Part shown: positions 7,558-16,991 of the stretch, piece by piece
Numbering within the stretch: position 1 is the stretch's first letter
Layout of the letters: the number at the start of each line of letters is the position of its first letter
Assembly: GCA_024809215.1 (NCBI GenBank)
Contig: JANUBW010000001.1
Coordinates: 1,778,841 to 1,842,840 of the forward strand
Length of the DNA: 64,000 nt
Reading direction: 5' to 3'
Source: Niastella sp. OAS944
GTDB lineage: Bacteria > Bacteroidota > Bacteroidia > Chitinophagales > Chitinophagaceae
The notes under the pieces: model-generated
What the model was told of the DNA's origin: nothing
Database searches by the model: none
Seen by the model: only the letters and a program-made list of their open reading frames with translations
Program-made: the position numbers and the translations under genes

Positions 7558-9303
7558 TTATTTTAAACGTATTTCTGCAACACTGCAACCTTGCGGCACC
7601 ATAGGGAACACGTTGTTCTCTTTACCAACCATAACTTCAAGCAGGTAGGCGCCTTTTGTATTCAGCATTTCGCTCACTGCGCTCTTCAGGTCGGCACGTT
7701 GATTGATGCTTTTGCCGGGGATGTTGTATGCTTTTGCCAGCTGTACAAAATCGGGACTTTGAATATCAACGAACGAGTAGCGTTTGTCATGGAACAGTTG
7801 CTGCCATTGACGCACCATACCCAGGAACTGGTTGTTGAGGATGAGGATCTTTACATCAACCTCGGCCTGCATAATTGTTCCCAGCTCCTGCAGGGTCATT
7901 TGAAAACCACCATCGCCAATGATGGCAACAGTTGTTCTTTCGGGCGCGCCTACTTTAGCACCTATTGCTGCCGGTAAGCCAAAGCCCATGGTACCCAAAC
8001 CACCTGAGGTGATATTACTTTTCGATTGATTGAATTTTGCATAACGGCAGGCCACCATCTGGTGCTGGCCTACGTCGGTTACAATGATGGCATTGCCGCC
8101 GGTGAGCTCATTGAGGGTTTTCATTACTTCACCCATGGTCATTTGCTCGGTGGTGGGGTTCAGCTCAGGCGTGATGCAGGCGTCTTCTTCTTCCTTCATC
8201 ATATCCTTGAACTTCTGCAACCATTGCGGATATACTTTCTGCTCAATTTGTGCAGTAAGCAAAGGCAGGGTTTCCTTACAGTCGCCCCAAACAGGAACGG
8301 TTGTTTTTACGTTCTTGTCAACCTCGGCAGGGTCAATATCCAAATGAATTACTTTTGCCTGCTTGGCGTATTTATCGAGGCGGCCGGTAACGCGGTCATC
8401 GAAACGCATACCAATAGCGATCAATACATCGCATTCATTGGTCAATACGTTGGGGCCATAGTTTCCGTGCATACCCAACATACCAACGTTCAACGGATGA
8501 TCTGAAGGAATAGCACTCAGGCCCATGATGGTCCACGCAGTGGGAATACCTGCTTTTTCAATGAACTTTATAAATTCTTTTTCTGCTTTACCAAGTATTA
8601 CACCCTGACCAAAGATCACAAATGGCTTTTGCGCTTCATTGATGAGCTTGGCCGCTTCTGTAATGTACTCTTTACGTACAATAGGTGCAGGGCGGTAGCT
8701 GCGTACATGATCGCATTTTGTATAGCCTTCGTAATCGAACTTTTGTAACTGGGCGTTCTTGGTTATATCTATCAACACCGGGCCGGGCCTGCCGCTGCGG
8801 GCAATGTAAAATGCTTTTGCCATTACCGCAGGTATTTCGGTAGCATCAGTTACCTGGTAGTTCCATTTGGTAACCGGTGTGGTAATATTGATCACATCTG
8901 TTTCCTGGAATGCATCTGTACCCAGCAGGTGAGCAAACACCTGACCTGTTACACACACCAGGGGTGTACTATCGATCATGGCATCGGCCAAACCTGTTAC
9001 CAGGTTGGTGGCGCCAGGACCACTGGTTGCAAATACGACACCGACATCGCCGGATGAACGCGCATAGCCCTGAGCGGCATGTATGCCACCCTGTTCATGA
9101 CGCACCAGTATATGACGTAGTTTTTCCTGGTAATCATACAGCGCATCATAAATAGGCATGATAGCGCCACCCGGGTATCCAAAGATGGTACTGACACCTT
9201 CTGCCAGGAATGCTTCCAACACTGCGACCGAGCCGCTGATGTTTTTTACTGCTGGCTTCTGTTCCGTCTTTCCTTTGGCAGGTGCCTTTTCGATTGTACT
9301 CAT
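7558..9303 (-). CDS. ilvB: Acetolactate synthase large (catalytic) subunit
   Basis: ThDP/FAD enzyme condensing pyruvate with pyruvate or 2-oxobutyrate. The N-terminal domain carries RHEQGGIHAAQGYARSSG with the catalytic Glu near residue 60. The central FAD domain follows, and the ThDP motif GDGGFQMTLQEL...NN lies near 460-490. The ATG at 9303 gives 581 residues beginning MSTIEKAPAKGK. The frame extends seven codons upstream to a TTG at 9324, but that start is less likely. It follows ilvD with a 69-nt gap. Confidence 0.95.
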   Translation of the reverse strand: MSTIEKAPAKGKTEQKPAVKNISGSVAVLEAFLAEGVSTIFGYPGGAIMPIYDALYDYQEKLRHILVRHEQGGIHAAQGYARSSGDVGVVFATSGPGATNLVTGLADAMIDSTPLVCVTGQVFAHLLGTDAFQETDVINITTPVTKWNYQVTDATEIPAVMAKAFYIARSGRPGPVLIDITKNAQLQKFDYEGYTKCDHVRSYRPAPIVRKEYITEAAKLINEAQKPFVIFGQGVILGKAEKEFIKFIEKAGIPTAWTIMGLSAIPSDHPLNVGMLGMHGNYGPNVLTNECDVLIAIGMRFDDRVTGRLDKYAKQAKVIHLDIDPAEVDKNVKTTVPVWGDCKETLPLLTAQIEQKVYPQWLQKFKDMMKEEEDACITPELNPTTEQMTMGEVMKTLNELTGGNAIIVTDVGQHQMVACRYAKFNQSKSNITSGGLGTMGFGLPAAIGAKVGAPERTTVAIIGDGGFQMTLQELGTIMQAEVDVKILILNNQFLGMVRQWQQLFHDKRYSFVDIQSPDFVQLAKAYNIPGKSINQRADLKSAVSEMLNTKGAYLLEVMVGKENNVFPMVPQGCSVAEIRLK

Positions 9304-9372
9304 AAACTTTTTTTTGTGATTCAATTGTCGGTTTAGTTCCTGTTCTTAATGTTCCCGATTGTATGGCTTCGT

Positions 9373-11058
9373 TTATTCCATCTCGTCGGTCACACATCCT
9401 TCGCTAGCGTCTTTTACCGTCTTAGCGTATTTATAAAGAAGTCCTTTGGTAACTTTTAACGCAGGCTGTTTCCAGGCAGCTTTACGTTTTGCCAGTTCCT
9501 CGGGGCTTATTTTCAAATTGATGATGTTCTTTACAGCATCCAGTTCAATGGTATCGCCATCCTGAACCAGTGCAATGATACCGCCGTCATAAGCTTCGGG
9601 CGTAACGTGGCCTACCACAAAACCGTGGGTACCGCCGCTGAAACGGCCATCGGTGATAAGCGCTACGCTTTTACCTAAACCGGCACCAATAAGCGCAGCA
9701 GTAGGTTTCAGCATTTCGGGCATACCAGGTGCGCCTTTAGGCCCTACGTAACGGATAACCACAACGTCGCCGGGTTGTACGCGTTTGTTGGTAATACCAG
9801 CTATCAGTTCAAACTCGCCGTCGAATACACGGGCGGGCCCTTCAAAGCGTTCGCCTTCTTTACCAGATATTTTCGCAACACTTCCTTTCTCGGCCAGGTT
9901 ACCATACAGGATCTGTAAGTGACCAGTTGCTTTGATTGGCGTTTCGAGCGGGAGTATAATTTTTTGTTTGTTGAAGTCGAGATCTGGAACATCGGCTAAA
10001 TTCTCGGCCAGTGTTTTACCAGTTACCGTTAAACAATCGCCGTGCAATAAGCCTTTTTGTAACAGGTATTTCATTACAGAAGGTAAGCCGCCATGTTCGT
10101 GCAGGTCCTGCATCAAATATTTTCCACTGGGTTTGAAGTCGGCCAGTACAGGAATTCTATTGCTTATTGCCTGGAAGTCGTCTTGAGTGATGGAAACATC
10201 TACGCTTTTTGCGATGGCGATGAAGTGGAGAACGGCGTTGGTGCTACCGCCTAATGCCATGATAGAAGTGATGGCGTTTTCGAAAGCTTTGCGGGTCATG
10301 ATATCTCTAGGCTTGATATCTTTTTCCATCAACAGGCGAATGGCCTTACCCGCGTCATAACATTCCTTTTTCTTTTCTTCGCTCAATGCCGGGTTCGATG
10401 ATGAATAAGGAAGGCTCATACCCAACGCTTCAATTGCCGATGCCATGGTGTTGGCCGTGTACATACCGCCACAGGCGCCTGCACCGGGACAGCTGTTCAT
10501 TACAATTCCTTTGAAATCGGCATCGCTTAAATTACCAGCTATCTTTTGACCCAATGCTTCAAATGAAGAAACAATATTCAGGTCCTGTCCTTTATAATGA
10601 CCCGGCGCTATGGTTCCGCCGTATACCATAATGGCGGGGCGATTTAAACGGCCCATTGCCATTAAAGAACCAGGCATATTTTTATCGCAACCGGGAATAG
10701 TGATCAGTGAGTCGTAGTACTGGGCGCCGCATACCGCTTCAATTGAATCGGCAATAACATCGCGGCTTACCAAAGAATAGCGCATGCCATCTGTTCCGTT
10801 CGACATGCCATCGCTTACGCCGATGGTATTAAAGATCAAACCTACCAGGTCGTTGGCCCATACACCTTCTTTTACAATTTTAGCCAGGTCGTTCAGGTGC
10901 ATGTTACACGTGTTACCATCGTAACCCATGCTTGCAATACCTACCTGTGCTTTCTTCAGATCTTCGTCGGTTAAGCCAATGCCGTATAACATGGCCTGGG
11001 CGGCAGGTTGTGTTTCATCCTGCGTAAGTGTCTTCGAATATTTGTTTAATTCAGCCAT
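9373..11058 (-). CDS. ilvD: Dihydroxy-acid dehydratase
   Basis: A 561-residue Fe-S dehydratase making the 2-keto acids of valine and isoleucine. The cluster and substrate motifs are present: GCDKNMPGS near residue 122, [18 protein letters not shown] near 188, and [16 protein letters not shown] near 470. The length is normal for the family. It starts at the ATG at 11058, 53 nt after ilvE. The enzyme is iron-sulfur dependent and cytoplasmic. Confidence 0.96.
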   Translation of the reverse strand: MAELNKYSKTLTQDETQPAAQAMLYGIGLTDEDLKKAQVGIASMGYDGNTCNMHLNDLAKIVKEGVWANDLVGLIFNTIGVSDGMSNGTDGMRYSLVSRDVIADSIEAVCGAQYYDSLITIPGCDKNMPGSLMAMGRLNRPAIMVYGGTIAPGHYKGQDLNIVSSFEALGQKIAGNLSDADFKGIVMNSCPGAGACGGMYTANTMASAIEALGMSLPYSSSNPALSEEKKKECYDAGKAIRLLMEKDIKPRDIMTRKAFENAITSIMALGGSTNAVLHFIAIAKSVDVSITQDDFQAISNRIPVLADFKPSGKYLMQDLHEHGGLPSVMKYLLQKGLLHGDCLTVTGKTLAENLADVPDLDFNKQKIILPLETPIKATGHLQILYGNLAEKGSVAKISGKEGERFEGPARVFDGEFELIAGITNKRVQPGDVVVIRYVGPKGAPGMPEMLKPTAALIGAGLGKSVALITDGRFSGGTHGFVVGHVTPEAYDGGIIALVQDGDTIELDAVKNIINLKISPEELAKRKAAWKQPALKVTKGLLYKYAKTVKDASEGCVTDEME

Positions 11059-11111
11059 TCTTTCGACCGTTTATGTGATTTTGGATTTACTTTTTAGTTT
11101 CTCTTCTGGGG

Positions 11112-11999
11112 CTAAACTTTTTCCTTGATACCTTCAGTCACCCTTTCTTTATAAGCTAATTGTATCTTTCTTCCTATAGTATCATTCCAGTTAGCCGGGA
11201 ATGTTACATCATCAAACGACTGCCAGCCTATTACTTCTGCAGCGGTACCGCAAAAGAAAACAGCATCGGCCTGCTTTAATTCATCGGTGGTGAACAAACG
11301 CTCTTCAACCGGAACATTCAGCTCTTCACAAATTTCAATTACCGTTGCTCTTGTTATACCGGGCAGAATGTTACCTAATGGCGGCGTATACAGTTTACCG
11401 TTCTTTTCAAAAAAAACATTGGCGCCGGGGCCTTCAGCTACAAAACCGTTCATATCGGTAAGCAGCGCTTCATCGAACCCTTTTGCTTTTGCTTCCTGGC
11501 TGGCTAATATTGAGTTTACATAATGACCGCCGGCTTTAGCTTCAATTTTAAAACCTTTTGGGTTAGGGCGTTGAAAAGAAGAGGTCATTACACGCAGTAA
11601 TTTATCTCCAAGGAACAAACCCATTTCCCAGGCCGCGATCATCAGGTATGATTCTTTGTTGGGGTTAAAGCTCATATTGGCCGGTGCATATACGATTGGC
11701 CGGATATAAGCATTTTGGAGCCCGTTACGGCTCAATACTTCGTAAGTGGCTTCCACCAGCTCATCTACACTCCAGTGGTAAGGCATATTAAGCGCAAGCG
11801 CCGAGTTCTTCAACCGTCTGTAATGTTCTTCAGCCTTAAAGATCTTTGTATCGCCACTGGCAGTTTGATACGATCTTATTCCTTCAAACACACTATAGCC
11901 GTAGTGCAGCGACTGACCGAAGAAATCGGTAGTTGCCTCAGCCGCTTTTACATAAGCGCCATTGAGATAAATGATCGTATCGTTATTATAATATGCCAT
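11112..11999 (-). CDS. ilvE: Branched-chain amino acid aminotransferase
   Basis: A 295-residue fold-type IV PLP transaminase, last step of leucine, isoleucine and valine synthesis. The PLP lysine lies in KIEAKAGGHYVNS near residue 159. EGPGANVFFEKNG near 195 and LGNILPGITRATVIE near 212 match IlvE. The ATG is at 11999. It is the first structural gene behind the Ile/Val leader peptide and attenuator, so its level and that of the downstream ilv genes should follow branched-chain aminoacyl-tRNA supply. Confidence 0.95.
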   Translation of the reverse strand: MAYYNNDTIIYLNGAYVKAAEATTDFFGQSLHYGYSVFEGIRSYQTASGDTKIFKAEEHYRRLKNSALALNMPYHWSVDELVEATYEVLSRNGLQNAYIRPIVYAPANMSFNPNKESYLMIAAWEMGLFLGDKLLRVMTSSFQRPNPKGFKIEAKAGGHYVNSILASQEAKAKGFDEALLTDMNGFVAEGPGANVFFEKNGKLYTPPLGNILPGITRATVIEICEELNVPVEERLFTTDELKQADAVFFCGTAAEVIGWQSFDDVTFPANWNDTIGRKIQLAYKERVTEGIKEKV

Positions 12000-12041
12000 T
12001 ATATAGTTATTTAGAATAAGGTTGTTTATGATCTGGGCCTT

Positions 12042-12075
12042 AAAACAAAAAACCCGCCTCGTTGGAGGCGGGTTT
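12042..12075 (-). terminator. ilv attenuator terminator
   Basis: On the minus strand an 11-bp perfect stem (AAACCCGCCTC with GAGGCGGGTTT, 4-nt loop) is followed by TTTTGTTTT. It starts 20 nt after the leader-peptide stop and lies 42 nt before ilvE. Its 5' arm contains CCGCCTCC (12064-12071), complementary to GGAGGTGG in the end of the leader peptide, so terminator and antiterminator are mutually exclusive. Confidence 0.88.
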
Positions 12076-12095
12076 CTATTTTGATTTAGTATACG

Positions 12096-12197
12096 TTAGA
12101 TTCCACCTCCGTGCGTTGCAGGAATAATCACCACCACCACAATAATAATTATTGCAGATACCACAGAGATGATGTTATTAATGCTACTTTTTTGCAT
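12096..12197 (-). CDS. ilvL: ilv operon leader peptide, Ile/Val-rich (33 aa)
   Basis: An ATG-started 33-codon frame too short for ordinary gene finding. It contains the run AIIIIVVVVII (four Ile, four Val, two Ile) followed by PATHGGGI and TAA. Of 33 residues, ten are Ile and six are Val. It resembles the E. coli ilv leader in having a Val/Ile run ending before Pro. By the established attenuation mechanism, ribosome stalling at the run would free GGAGGTGG (codons 30-32) to pair with the terminator arm and allow transcription into ilvE. Completed translation would cover it and let the terminator form. The peptide and pairing are read directly; function is inferred. Confidence 0.88.
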   Translation of the reverse strand: MQKSSINNIISVVSAIIIIVVVVIIPATHGGGI

Positions 12198-12216
12198 AAG
12201 AGGACTTCGTGTGATA

Positions 12217-12224
12217 CAAATATA
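12217..12224 (-). promoter_or_regulatory. Promoter -7 element for the ilv leader
   Basis: Minus-strand TATATTTG matches the Bacteroidota -7 consensus TAnnTTTG. A weaker TTTA lies 18 nt upstream. Predicted initiation is near 12208, leaving about 10 nt before the leader-peptide ATG. Confidence 0.5.
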
Positions 12225-12291
12225 CACCCGCCGGTTGAATATTAAAGAGCTTTTTTCTAAAAAAGTTTGATGGCCCTGGCCCCCCTCCCGA

Positions 12292-12410
12292 CCTCCCCCC
12301 GGTTGGGGGGAGGCCAGTTATTTTAGGTCAGTTTTTCTTTATCACCTCTATCAACTTTATCACCTTTTCAACTTACCTCTTCTACTTATCAGCACATTAG
12401 CCACTTATAT
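12292..12410. repeat. GC hairpin and 9-nt repeat tract after leuB
   Basis: CCTCCCCCC and GGGGGGAGG form a perfect 9-bp hairpin with a GGTT loop (12292-12313). From about 12340, 9-nt units of the TATCAACTT type follow. There is no clear T tract on the minus strand, so it is not called a terminator. Confidence 0.5.
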
Positions 12411-13520
12411 TATCGTTGACTTCCTCAACTCTATATTCGCCTTATTCACTCCTCCCGGTATCCGGTTGGCAACAAAGTCGCTCACCAGTTCCCCAATGGT
12501 TGAGGTGAAATAGAAATTGACAGGGTCAATATCTTTCGTTACAAAACCATTTACCAGCGTCCATTCTACCCCAAGCCTTACCGCTTCCGCTTCTTTGGCC
12601 AATCCGAAATGCTCGAGCAACATGGCGGCAGACAGTATGCAACCCAGTGGGTTGGCTATGTCTTTACCAGCTGCCTGTGGGTACGAACCATGTATGGGCT
12701 CAAACAATGCAACGCCGGCACCCATCGAAGCAGATGGTAATAAACCCAGCGATCCGCTGATGACACTGGCTTCATCACTAATAATATCACCAAACATATT
12801 TTCAGTAAGAATAACATCAAACTGTTTGGGGTTTACAATGATCTGCATGGCGGCATTGTCAACAAACAGGAAATCAACCTTAACATCGGTATACTGGGTT
12901 GCAATTTCCTGTACCACTTTACGCCACAAGCGCGATGTTTCCAGCACATTGGCCTTATCGACCAACGTTAGTTTTTTACGACGCTGCCGTGCATATTGAA
13001 ATGCCAGGTGTGCAATACGCTCAATTTCAGGGCGCGTATATACACAATCGTCAGCAGCGCGGTTACCATCTTCACTCAACTCCTTCTTCCCGAAATAAAT
13101 ACCGCCGGTAAGTTCTCTGAAGATTATAAAATCAACTCCTTCTAATTGCTGTGCTTTCAAAGGAGATAAATGTTGTAAGGAAGGGTACGTAATTACAGGG
13201 CGAATGTTGGCAAACAATTGTAAGCTTTTCCGCAATTTCAGCAGGCCCTGCTCGGGGCGAACCTTTGCGGAAGGATCGTTATCGTATTTTGGATGGCCGA
13301 TGGCGCCAAATAATATTGCATCGCTGTTTAGGCAGGCTTCAATGGTTTCATCGGGTAATGGGTTACCGGTTTTGTCAATGGCGTCGGCGCCCATGAGGCA
13401 ATACTTGTAGTGGAACTCATGACCGAATTGTTCGGCAATGGCATTCAATACTTTTACCGCCTGCCGGGTTACTTCAGGCCCTATGCCATCACCTTCTATA
13501 ACAACAATATTCTTTTCCAT
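12405..13520 (-). CDS. leuB: 3-isopropylmalate dehydrogenase
   Basis: Oxidatively decarboxylates 3-isopropylmalate with NAD. The start MEKNIVVIEGDGIGPE at 13520 gives 371 residues and places the conserved GDGIGPE near residue 9; an in-frame upstream start would add 17 unconserved residues. Further motifs are ELTGGIYFG near 142, DNAAMQIIVNPKQFDVILTENMFGDI near 223 and EPIHGSYPQAAGKDIANPLG near 270. leuB follows leuA but without leuC/leuD between them, so the isomerase must be encoded elsewhere. Confidence 0.95.
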   Translation of the reverse strand: MEKNIVVIEGDGIGPEVTRQAVKVLNAIAEQFGHEFHYKYCLMGADAIDKTGNPLPDETIEACLNSDAILFGAIGHPKYDNDPSAKVRPEQGLLKLRKSLQLFANIRPVITYPSLQHLSPLKAQQLEGVDFIIFRELTGGIYFGKKELSEDGNRAADDCVYTRPEIERIAHLAFQYARQRRKKLTLVDKANVLETSRLWRKVVQEIATQYTDVKVDFLFVDNAAMQIIVNPKQFDVILTENMFGDIISDEASVISGSLGLLPSASMGAGVALFEPIHGSYPQAAGKDIANPLGCILSAAMLLEHFGLAKEAEAVRLGVEWTLVNGFVTKDIDPVNFYFTSTIGELVSDFVANRIPGGVNKANIELRKSTII

Positions 13521-13567
13521 ATAATGTAGTTTCAAAACATGAGACCTTCCAGGTCCACGCTCCTCAT

Positions 13568-13888
13568 TCATACACTGGCCTGTACGGGCGCATTGGTTTG
13601 AAATGAATATGCCAGATCACTACTGTTACCGGAATACCATTCAAATAATACAGGCACCTTCGGGCGCTGACTTGTTTCCTTTATTGGTAATTGTTGATTT
13701 TGCGCAGGAACATAGTAGTTATTATTCGCTACTACCTGTTGAGGTTTGTTATATAACACAAATGGCCCACCGTAAACTGATCGTACGATGTGCTTTTGGT
13801 CATGCTTTTCAAATAATCCCTTCTCCACCTGCTCAGCCCACTGGCGTGAACATCCTATCTTATCACCATTATTTGAACATTCGTTCAT
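13568..13888 (-). CDS. Hypothetical 106-aa ORF between leuA and leuB
   Basis: An ATG-started frame of 106 codons ending 47 nt before leuB. The product is unrecognised; it has no signal peptide, no membrane segment and a Gln/Asn-rich middle. The opposite strand is also open for about 100 codons, so it may be chance. It occupies the place where leuC and leuD sit in many relatives, but shows no similarity to either. Confidence 0.25.
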   Translation of the reverse strand: MNECSNNGDKIGCSRQWAEQVEKGLFEKHDQKHIVRSVYGGPFVLYNKPQQVVANNNYYVPAQNQQLPIKETSQRPKVPVLFEWYSGNSSDLAYSFQTNAPVQASV

Positions 13889-13911
13889 TCTGTTCTTTAC
13901 TGTTAGTTTGA

Positions 13912-13939
13912 GAAAAAGCGTGGTGCAGACGCACCACGC
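13912..13939 (-). terminator. Intrinsic terminator after leuA
   Basis: GCGTGGTGC and GCACCACGC form a perfect 9-bp stem with a 4-nt loop, followed on the minus strand by TTTTTC. It lies 39 nt past the leuA stop, suggesting leuA is mostly transcribed alone. Confidence 0.8.
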
Positions 13940-13977
13940 GTAACAAAAACTACATGATTATGAGAAAATACTGCTCA

Positions 13978-15141
13978 CTACACTGTGGCGGCCTGGTACT
14001 GGTTTGCCAATACCTTCAGATCCTCATCTTCAACCTCTTTCTTTCTATCGGCAACACTCAGGAACTGTTCGTACAACACGTCTACATCGTTACGGTTGAA
14101 CATGAAACCCAGCTTGTGAAAGCGGTGGGCCAACGCGCTACGGCCGCTGCGCGCTGTTAATACAATTTTACTTCCATCGGCACCAACCTGCTCGGGGTTG
14201 ATGATCTCGTACGTTTGTGCATCTTTCAAAAATCCATCCTGGTGAATACCCGATGAATGTGAGAATGCATTGGCGCCTACGATGGCTTTATTTGGTTGAA
14301 CCGGCATGCGCATGGTCTCTGAAACCAGGCGGCTCATGGGGTTCAATTGTTGCGTTTTAATATCGGTATAAAAACCGAGGGTTTGGTGCTGTTGTATCAC
14401 CATCACTACTTCTTCGAGCGATGTGTTACCTGCTCTTTCGCCCAAACCATTGATGGTACACTCAATTTGGCGTGCCCCGTTCATGGCGCCGGCAATAGAA
14501 TTCGCTGTTGCCAAACCCAGGTCGTTATGACAATGGCAGCTGATCACCGCTTTGTCGATATTAGGCACATTATTGATGAGGTAAGCGATCTTCTCACCAT
14601 ATTGATGCGGCAGGCAATAACCTGTCGTATCGGGAATGTTTACAGTTGTAGCACCGGCAGCAATAACTGCTTCTACTACGCGGGCCAGGTACTCGTTTTC
14701 GGTACGGCCGGCATCTTCGGCATAAAACTCAACATTATCGGTATAATTGCGGGCCCATTTTACGCACTGAATGGCACGTTGCAGAATGTCCTCGCGGGTT
14801 GAGTTGAATTTCGATTTAATGTGGAAATCGGAAGTTCCGATACCAGTATGGATCCGGGGCCTTTTGGCAGTTCTTAAAGCCTCGCCAGCCACTTCAATAT
14901 CCTTCTGCACAGCACGGCTTAAACCACAAACCACCGCATTCTTTATTACTTTACCGATCTCGCTCACGCTGTTGAAATCGCCGGGCGATGAAATTGGAAA
15001 ACCGGCTTCAATGATATCTACACCCAGTTCCTCCAGCGCCAAAGCAATCTCTATCTTCTCCTTGGTGTTTAATTTACAGCCTGGCACTTGCTCGCCGTCT
15101 CTCAATGTTGTGTCGAAAATATAGACTTTGTTCTTTGGCAT
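13978..15141 (-). CDS. leuA: 2-isopropylmalate synthase, catalytic domains only
   Basis: Condenses acetyl-CoA and 2-oxoisovalerate, first step to leucine. The N-terminus [13 protein letters not shown] carries the metal-binding Asp, and [13 protein letters not shown] near residue 205 carries the metal His pair. The ATG at 15141 gives 387 residues beginning MPKNKVYIF; the open frame extends upstream to a TTG but without conservation. The protein stops right after the segment ending [17 protein letters not shown], so the C-terminal leucine-binding regulatory domain of the ~520-residue enzymes is missing. It should therefore be insensitive to leucine by that route. The hairpin in its leader may supply control instead. 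Confidence 0.9.
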   Translation of the reverse strand: MPKNKVYIFDTTLRDGEQVPGCKLNTKEKIEIALALEELGVDIIEAGFPISSPGDFNSVSEIGKVIKNAVVCGLSRAVQKDIEVAGEALRTAKRPRIHTGIGTSDFHIKSKFNSTREDILQRAIQCVKWARNYTDNVEFYAEDAGRTENEYLARVVEAVIAAGATTVNIPDTTGYCLPHQYGEKIAYLINNVPNIDKAVISCHCHNDLGLATANSIAGAMNGARQIECTINGLGERAGNTSLEEVVMVIQQHQTLGFYTDIKTQQLNPMSRLVSETMRMPVQPNKAIVGANAFSHSSGIHQDGFLKDAQTYEIINPEQVGADGSKIVLTARSGRSALAHRFHKLGFMFNRNDVDVLYEQFLSVADRKKEVEDEDLKVLANQYQAATV

Positions 15142-15171
15142 AGGTATTATCTCTATAAAGTAGGATTTTAT

Positions 15172-15231
15172 TAAAAAAAGCAGGCTGTTCGATTTTGTGT
15201 TGCTTGCTATTAAAGAGAAAAACAACCTGCT
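15172..15231 (-). terminator. Terminator-like hairpin in the leuA leader
   Basis: On the minus strand GCAGGTTGTT and AACAGCCTGC pair at 9 of 10 positions across a 31-nt loop, and the second arm enters a run of seven T. The leuA ATG lies 38 nt further. No ATG exists in the leader, so a leader peptide like that of ilv is not seen. It is a candidate attenuator of unknown trigger. Confidence 0.6.
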
Positions 15232-15356
15232 GAACCGAAATTATCTTTGTTTATTAAATTGCAGAAACCAAATTTGTACCTAATTTACACTATTTAAAGA
15301 GTGCCAACCTGGCTAAAACCCTTGTTGGTCAAGGATTTTAACGTTTTTTGATTACG

Positions 15357-16919
15357 ATGCCCAACCGCTCAACAGATGCCTTGTTCCAGTTGATTAAATC
15401 CCTGGAAAAGTCGGAAAAACGCAACTTTAAGCTGTACGTCCAACGCAATTCTTCCAGCGAAAACCTGAAGATTGTGCAGTTATTTGACGCACTCGACAAG
15501 ATGGACAATTACGACGAAAACTTACTATTAAGTAAAAGTAAGGACCTAAAAAAGCAGCAGCTTTCGAACATAAAGGCCCATTTATACAAACAGATCCTCA
15601 GCAGTTTACGCCTCATAAAAAATGAGGACAACATCGACATTCAACTGCATGAGATGATGGACCATGCGCGCATCCTGTACAACAAGGGGCTGTACCACCA
15701 AAGCCTCAAGATGCTTGACCGTATGAAGGAACTGGCCCGGGCCAATAACCAGGTCACTTATCTTTTACAGGTATTATTTTTTGAGAAAAAGATTGAGGCT
15801 CTGCACATTACGCGCAGTATGACCGACCGCGCCGAACAGCTTACCCTCGATGTTGATGAAACCAACCGCCGCCTGGTAATGGTAAGCAAACTCAGCAACT
15901 TATCGCTGCTGCTGTACAGCTGGTATATTAAACATGGCCATGCCCGCGACGAAAACGACGAAAAAGAAATTCAACAATTCTTCGACCAGCATTACCCGCC
16001 CGGGGCCGACGAAGCCAAGGGCTTTTACGAACGCCTTTACCGCTACCAAAGCTATTGCTGGTATGCCTTTATTCGCCAGGACTTTTTGTTATACTACCGC
16101 TACACGCAAAAATGGGTAGAACTGTTTGAAAAAGAACCATATATGATTGAAGTTGAGACCGCCCACTATATTAAAGGCATGCACAACCTGATGGGCGCCC
16201 ACTTCGACCTGCAGAACTATAGTAAATTGAAAGAAGCATTGGTGAAGTTTGAGAAGTTTTACGAAAGCGACCTGGTGGTGAACAACCATAATAATCGCAT
16301 TCAAACCTTCCTGTACCTGCATGTAAGCAAGATCAACAAGCATTTTATGGAGGGTACCTTTACCGAAGGGTTGCAACTGGTGCCTGTTATTGAAGAAAAG
16401 CTGAAGGAATATGAGATCTACCTCGACCGGCACCGTATTCTTGTATTTTACTACAAATTCGCGTCACTATATTTCGGCAGCGGCCATTACGAGCAGGCCA
16501 TCGACTACCTCAATAAGATCATTAACTGGAAGGTTGACCTGCGTACCGATCTGCAATGCTACAGCCGCCTGCTGCACCTGATAGCGCATTACGAACTGGG
16601 TAATTTTGAGTTGTTGGAATACCTGTTTAAATCGGTTTACCGCTTTATGGCAAAAATGGGCAACCTGAGTGTGGTGGAGGAAGAGATCTTCCGCTTTTTA
16701 CGCCGTTCGTTCCATTTAACGCCACGGCAGCTGAAACCCGAATTTGCCAAACTGCTTGAACAGTTAAAACAGTTAGAGGGCAACCGGTTCGAAACCCGGG
16801 CGTTCTCTTACCTTGATATCATAAGTTGGTTAGAAAGTAAAATGGAGAATATTCCGGCTACGGAAATTATTATTAGAAGGAAGTTTTTGGCGAGGAAAAG
16901 GAAAACTGTTGAAGAATAG
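15357..16919 (+). CDS. Helical-repeat protein of unknown function
   Basis: A 520-residue protein from the ATG at 15357; a TTG nine bases upstream is possible but less likely. No signal peptide or membrane segment is seen. It is rich in Leu, Tyr and charged residues, with repeated helix pairs such as ARILYNKGLYHQSLKMLDRM near 105 and SLYFGSGHYEQAIDYLNKII near 370, which look like degenerate TPR motifs. Such proteins are usually cytoplasmic scaffolds, but none is recognised here. It is divergent from leuA with about 215 nt between them. It ends just before a long 21-bp repeat array. Confidence 0.7.
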   Translation: MPNRSTDALFQLIKSLEKSEKRNFKLYVQRNSSSENLKIVQLFDALDKMDNYDENLLLSKSKDLKKQQLSNIKAHLYKQILSSLRLIKNEDNIDIQLHEMMDHARILYNKGLYHQSLKMLDRMKELARANNQVTYLLQVLFFEKKIEALHITRSMTDRAEQLTLDVDETNRRLVMVSKLSNLSLLLYSWYIKHGHARDENDEKEIQQFFDQHYPPGADEAKGFYERLYRYQSYCWYAFIRQDFLLYYRYTQKWVELFEKEPYMIEVETAHYIKGMHNLMGAHFDLQNYSKLKEALVKFEKFYESDLVVNNHNNRIQTFLYLHVSKINKHFMEGTFTEGLQLVPVIEEKLKEYEIYLDRHRILVFYYKFASLYFGSGHYEQAIDYLNKIINWKVDLRTDLQCYSRLLHLIAHYELGNFELLEYLFKSVYRFMAKMGNLSVVEEEIFRFLRRSFHLTPRQLKPEFAKLLEQLKQLEGNRFETRAFSYLDIISWLESKMENIPATEIIIRRKFLARKRKTVEE

Positions 16920-16955
16920 TTCTTAGTTTTTAGTTCTCAGTTCATAGTTCCTTTA
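16919..16955. repeat. AGTTCNN heptamer tract
   Basis: Five successive 7-nt units (AGTTCTT, AGTTTTT, AGTTCTC, AGTTCAT, AGTTCCT) follow directly on the stop codon of the upstream gene. Confidence 0.7.
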
Positions 16956-16991
16956 TTCTAGACTCGCCTGTATGCGCTTGCAGCTTATGGC

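Noticed and set aside
9304..9324. Upstream TTG start for ilvB
   Set aside because: The added residues are encoded by an A-rich tract and are not expected in the family; the ATG at 9303 is preferred.
12292..12313. Terminator after leuB
   Set aside because: The 9-bp GC stem has no T tract on the minus strand.
15270..15312. Sigma-54-like TTGGCAC upstream of leuA
   Set aside because: The required GC at -12 with correct spacing is missing.
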